From an uncultured Lachnospiraceae bacterium (GTDB lineage Bacteria; Bacillota; Clostridia; Lachnospirales; Lachnospiraceae): a DNA stretch of 64,000 bases. The translations under genes and the position numbers were made by a program. The notes beneath the pieces were generated by a model, which saw only the letters and a list, made by a program, of their open reading frames with translations, had not been told where the DNA came from and did not search any database. The DNA lies in NCBI GenBank assembly GCA_910577015.1, contig CAJTKU010000002.1, positions 310,001 through 374,000 of the forward strand, in the 5' to 3' direction. Below, piece by piece: positions 61,248-64,000 of the stretch. The number at the start of each line of letters is the position of its first letter. The first letter of the stretch is position 1.

Positions 61248-62499
61248 AACAAAAAAACTTGCGGTGGCCGCCGCTGTTTCTGCGCTGCTCCTTATTGCCC
61301 TGACGGTAGTTCTAATCAACGGCGACGCGGCGAAAAGCACCCAGGGCAGGGCGGAAACTGCGACAGCTCCGGATACAACAAAACAGGGCTCGGGCATGGT
61401 TTACCTTGACGGGCAGATAGGAAACGATTTGTCTGCGTTTCTGCGTGATGAAACTTTTTTTGACCCTGAAGAAAATGAATTTCTGGACAGGCTTCGTGAT
61501 GAGCAGAACAGGCTTTCCCTGATAGTGACCTCCATTGAAAAAGATTTGCGCATCCAGATTGTGGACAATGACAATGAACCGGTAAAAGGAGAAAGCTTTT
61601 TTGTTTCTCTGGACGGCGTCGGCGAATATAAGGATTTGGACAAGGATGGCGTCATCTACATCGGGGATTTACCAGCAGGGGATTATGAAGTTTCCCTGAA
61701 ACCGTTAGAGGGTTACAAAGTACCGTCCGGCAGCACGAAGGTAAGGGTAAAGGACAAAGTAGAGTATTTGGTAATTGATGATATTTCCCTGTTAATCAAG
61801 ACAGAAGAAGAGATTGACGCGGAAGCGGAGGACAGCGCCCAGGCCATTGACGACGCCGACAAGACGGAAATCAAAACGGCGCAGTCGCTGACGGGCAATG
61901 CCGTTTTAGGCATTGACGTTTCCAAGTGGCAGGGTGAGATTGACTGGGACCAGGTGAAGGGTGAGGGGATTGAATTTGCCATTATCCGGTGCGGATACCG
62001 CGGTTCCGTAACGGGAAGCCTGGTGGAAGACCCTTACTTTGCCCAGAACATAAAGGCGGCGAAAGCGGCAGGCATCAAGGTTGGCGTATACTTTTTCACG
62101 CAGGCGGTGAATGAGGTGGAAGCTGTTGAGGAAGCCAGCATGGTGGTGAGCCTGATACGGGATTACGAATTGGAGTATCCTGTTTTTATCGACACGGAAG
62201 GAGCAGGCGGAGAAGGCCGGGCCGACGGTCTGGATGTGGGCGTGCGTACCGCTGTGTGCGACGCTTTCTGCACCACCATAGAAAATGCGGGTTATAAGGC
62301 AGGCGTTTATGCAAGCCGTAACTGGTATAATAAGAGACTTGAAACCGCACAGCTGGAAAAATATACCATATGGCTGGCAGAATACCGCAGCGCGCCGATT
62401 TATCAGGGGTATTACCAGATGTGGCAGTACACCTCCAAAGGCAGCGTCGCAGGCATTAAAGGAAGGGTGGACATGAATATCAGCTATCTCGGTTATTGA
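61237..62499 (+). CDS. Membrane-anchored GH25 muramidase (2)
   Basis: 420 residues: one N-terminal membrane helix (LAVAAAVSALLLIALTVVLI), an outer domain containing VTSIEKDLRIQIVDNDNEPV (near residue 93) that is homologous to the one in the protein at 55692, a Glu/Asp-rich linker, and a GH25 domain from about residue 225 with LGIDVSKWQGEIDWDQ, IIRCGYRGS, FIDTEGAGG and MWQYTSKG. The acidic repeats, Ig-like domains and choline-binding-like part of the larger paralogue are absent. ATG 61237 overlaps the end of rmlA and follows GAGG, so it is co-translated with a sugar-nucleotide gene. Confidence 0.88.
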   Translation: MDSKTKKLAVAAAVSALLLIALTVVLINGDAAKSTQGRAETATAPDTTKQGSGMVYLDGQIGNDLSAFLRDETFFDPEENEFLDRLRDEQNRLSLIVTSIEKDLRIQIVDNDNEPVKGESFFVSLDGVGEYKDLDKDGVIYIGDLPAGDYEVSLKPLEGYKVPSGSTKVRVKDKVEYLVIDDISLLIKTEEEIDAEAEDSAQAIDDADKTEIKTAQSLTGNAVLGIDVSKWQGEIDWDQVKGEGIEFAIIRCGYRGSVTGSLVEDPYFAQNIKAAKAAGIKVGVYFFTQAVNEVEAVEEASMVVSLIRDYELEYPVFIDTEGAGGEGRADGLDVGVRTAVCDAFCTTIENAGYKAGVYASRNWYNKRLETAQLEKYTIWLAEYRSAPIYQGYYQMWQYTSKGSVAGIKGRVDMNISYLGY

Positions 62500-62547
62500 G
62501 ACAGCGTGCTGTTATAAAAGAAAAAACAGGAAAGGGCAGGAATCAAA

Positions 62548-63105
62548 ATGGGCAAGATAACGGTGGAAACATGTGAAATTGAGGGGTTGAAGGTGATAAC
62601 GCCTGAGGTTATCGGGGATGCCAGAGGGTATTTTATGGAGAGTTATAATTATAACGATTTCAAAGCGGCAGGCATTGACCAGGTATTTGTACAGGACAAT
62701 CAGTCGGCTTCCAAAAGAGGCGTGCTGCGCGGTCTGCATTTCCAAAAGGAATTTCCGCAGGATAAGCTGGTAAGGGTGATAAAGGGAGAGGTTTTTGATG
62801 TAGCGGTGGATTTGCGCCCGGATTCGCCTACTTTTGGAAAATGGCATGGGGTAATTCTTTCGGAAGAGAATAAAAAACAGTTTTTTCTTCCCCGCAACTT
62901 TGCACATGGTTTTCTGGTTTTGTCAGAATATGCGGAGTTCTGCTATAAATGTACGGAATTTTACCATCCGGGCGATGAAGGCGGTCTGATGTGGAATGAC
63001 GAGGCAATCGGCGTCAAATGGCCCCTTCAGGAAGGCGTGGAACTGATTTTCTCCGAAAGGGATACGAAATGGGAAAGTTTTCAGGCATATAAAGAAAAGA
63101 TGTGA
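62548..63105 (+). CDS. rmlC: dTDP-4-dehydrorhamnose 3,5-epimerase
   Basis: 185 residues, cupin fold: VITPEVIGDARGYFMESYN near residue 12, QDNQSASKRGVLRGLHFQK near 50 with the conserved His, VRVIKGEVFDVAVDLR near 74, GKWHGVILSEENKKQFFLP and FAHGFLVLSEYAEFCYKCTE near 116-135. It converts dTDP-4-keto-6-deoxyglucose toward dTDP-L-rhamnose. RmlD, the last enzyme, is not in the window. It is followed 20 bases later by an ABC permease. Confidence 0.95.
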   Translation: MGKITVETCEIEGLKVITPEVIGDARGYFMESYNYNDFKAAGIDQVFVQDNQSASKRGVLRGLHFQKEFPQDKLVRVIKGEVFDVAVDLRPDSPTFGKWHGVILSEENKKQFFLPRNFAHGFLVLSEYAEFCYKCTEFYHPGDEGGLMWNDEAIGVKWPLQEGVELIFSERDTKWESFQAYKEKM

Positions 63106-63125
63106 AGGGAAAGTACGCTTGTGTC

Positions 63126-64000
63126 ATGCAGAAGATTCAGTTAAAGGGTAAGATTTCAAAAAAAACAGGCATATTCATATTCTGCGCTTTGGGATTTATT
63201 ATGGCGCTTGTGATTGTCCTTCATCACAATCCCAACGATGCTTTGCAGGAGGAAATCATTAAAAAGATATTGTCCTGCGCAGTGATTCTGGCATCCTGTA
63301 TTCTGTTCGGGATACTGTACGACAAACTGACCAGCCTGCCGGTGGAACTGTATCAGAACAGGCGGCTTATCTGGAAGCTTGCAAAGAATGACTTTAAAAA
63401 GCGGTATGCAGGCTCCTATCTGGGTATTGTGTGGGCTATGATACAGCCGGTAGTGACTGTGGTGATGTACTGGCTGGTTTTTGATGTCATCATGCACGGA
63501 GCCGGCATGGCGATGCGGGGCGGCGGGGACATTCCTTTTGTTCTCTTTCTGACGTCGGGCCTGGTGCCATGGTTCTATTTTAACGAAGCATGGTCAAACG
63601 GCACGCAGGCATTGCTGGAGTATAATTATCTGGTTAAAAAAGTAGTGTTTAAAATCAGTATCCTTCCCATTATCAAGGTCATCGGCGCGACTTTTGTTCA
63701 TGCCTTTTTTGTGTGTATTCTTCTGTTGATTGCGGCTTGTTACGGGTATTTCCCCACGGTTTACACGCTTCAGATATTTTATTATAGTTTTTGCACGTTT
63801 ATTCTGGTGCTGGCGTTGAGTTACACTACCTGCGCGCTGGTGGTGTTTATGAGGGATATTGGGCAGATTATCGCCATTGTTTTACAGATTGGCATGTGGG
63901 CGACTCCCATTATGTGGGATTTCGGCGCAATCAGCGAGGGTTGGGCCGTGTTTTTAAAACTGAACCCCATGGTATATATTGTCAATGGGTATAGAAGCGC
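63126..64000 (+). CDS. ABC-2 type polysaccharide exporter permease (3' end outside window)
   Basis: An open frame from ATG 63126 that runs off the window, about 291 residues visible. Two N-terminal hydrophobic segments come before a typical ABC-2 permease domain: LAKNDFKKRYAGSYLGIVWA near residue 82, then IQPVVTVVMYWLVF, SGLVPWFYFNEAW near 142 and ATPIMWD near 258. This is the Wzm/TagG/RfbA type that exports O-antigen, teichoic acid or similar lipid-linked polymers together with an ATPase, which should be encoded just downstream. The extra N-terminal membrane segments are slightly unusual. Its position after rmlC suggests export of a rhamnose-containing polymer. Confidence 0.88.
   Translation, partial: MQKIQLKGKISKKTGIFIFCALGFIMALVIVLHHNPNDALQEEIIKKILSCAVILASCILFGILYDKLTSLPVELYQNRRLIWKLAKNDFKKRYAGSYLGIVWAMIQPVVTVVMYWLVFDVIMHGAGMAMRGGGDIPFVLFLTSGLVPWFYFNEAWSNGTQALLEYNYLVKKVVFKISILPIIKVIGATFVHAFFVCILLLIAACYGYFPTVYTLQIFYYSFCTFILVLALSYTTCALVVFMRDIGQIIAIVLQIGMWATPIMWDFGAISEGWAVFLKLNPMVYIVNGYRS

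Overview
The window is almost entirely one very large cell-surface glycan locus from a Gram-positive member of the Firmicutes. It is most like gut Clostridia of the Lachnospiraceae type; the genus cannot be named from this sequence. The case rests on AGGAGG-type ribosome binding sites, TGn-TATAAT promoters, membrane-anchored GH25 muramidases, LicD/LicA/LicC phosphocholine genes and a moderate GC content. No rRNA, tRNA, CRISPR array, phage gene or complete insertion sequence was seen. Nearly all genes are on the + strand and packed into operons with ATGA-type overlaps. Both window edges cut genes: a flippase at the left and an ABC-2 permease at the right.

Layout. (1) 2-5240: end of a Wzx-like flippase, a methyltransferase, a polysialyltransferase-like GT, a divergent CMP-sugar synthetase, a HAD-IIA phosphatase and a KDPG-type aldolase, closed by a terminator. 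This looks like a compact, aldolase-based CMP-ulosonic acid cassette. (2) 5292-9549: four glycan genes (rhamnosyltransferase-like GT, GT32-like, GT4, LicD), ended by a perfect 28-bp inverted repeat. (3) 9563-13663: a winged-helix/nucleotidyltransferase/choline kinase fusion, LicC and a BCCT transporter, i.e. choline uptake and activation for LicD. (4) 13684-30621: an acyltransferase, a legionaminic-acid-type pathway (LegB, PtmE, LegH/NeuD, LegI/NeuB, LegG/NeuC, two Gfo/Idh proteins, a class III aminotransferase, CMP-synthetase), two tandemly duplicated membrane proteins, a second sialyltransferase-like GT and a large GT-C-like protein, ended by a 184-bp inverted repeat of the same family as the one at 9459. 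(5) 30642-43214: GTs, two asparagine-synthetase-like amidotransferases, a deacetylase-like protein, an FAD oxidoreductase, an SDR-like protein, a TIM-barrel isomerase and an acyltransferase. (6) 43211-45718: a minus-strand SGNH hydrolase and an MBOAT gene lacking its 5' end, abutting a XRE regulator that also lacks its 5' end; this is a rearrangement scar. (7) 45769-54380: PseB, GT2, GNAT, acyltransferase, WecE/RffA and GT-C-like membrane proteins. (8) 54387-64000: SGNH protein (minus strand), a 1100-residue GH25 protein with a choline-binding-like segment, RmlB, a large hairpin, RmlA, a second GH25 protein, RmlC and the start of an ABC-2 exporter permease.

Together the genes could make two different CMP-activated nonulosonic or ulosonic acids, dTDP-sugars (a rhamnose precursor and Fuc4N) and a PseB-derived amino sugar, assemble them with many GTs, and decorate the product with phosphocholine, acyl, amide and methyl groups. 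No phosphoglycosyl transferase, clear Wzy polymerase or RmlD is visible, so the pathway continues outside the window. Functions are inferred from recognised motifs; no database search was possible.
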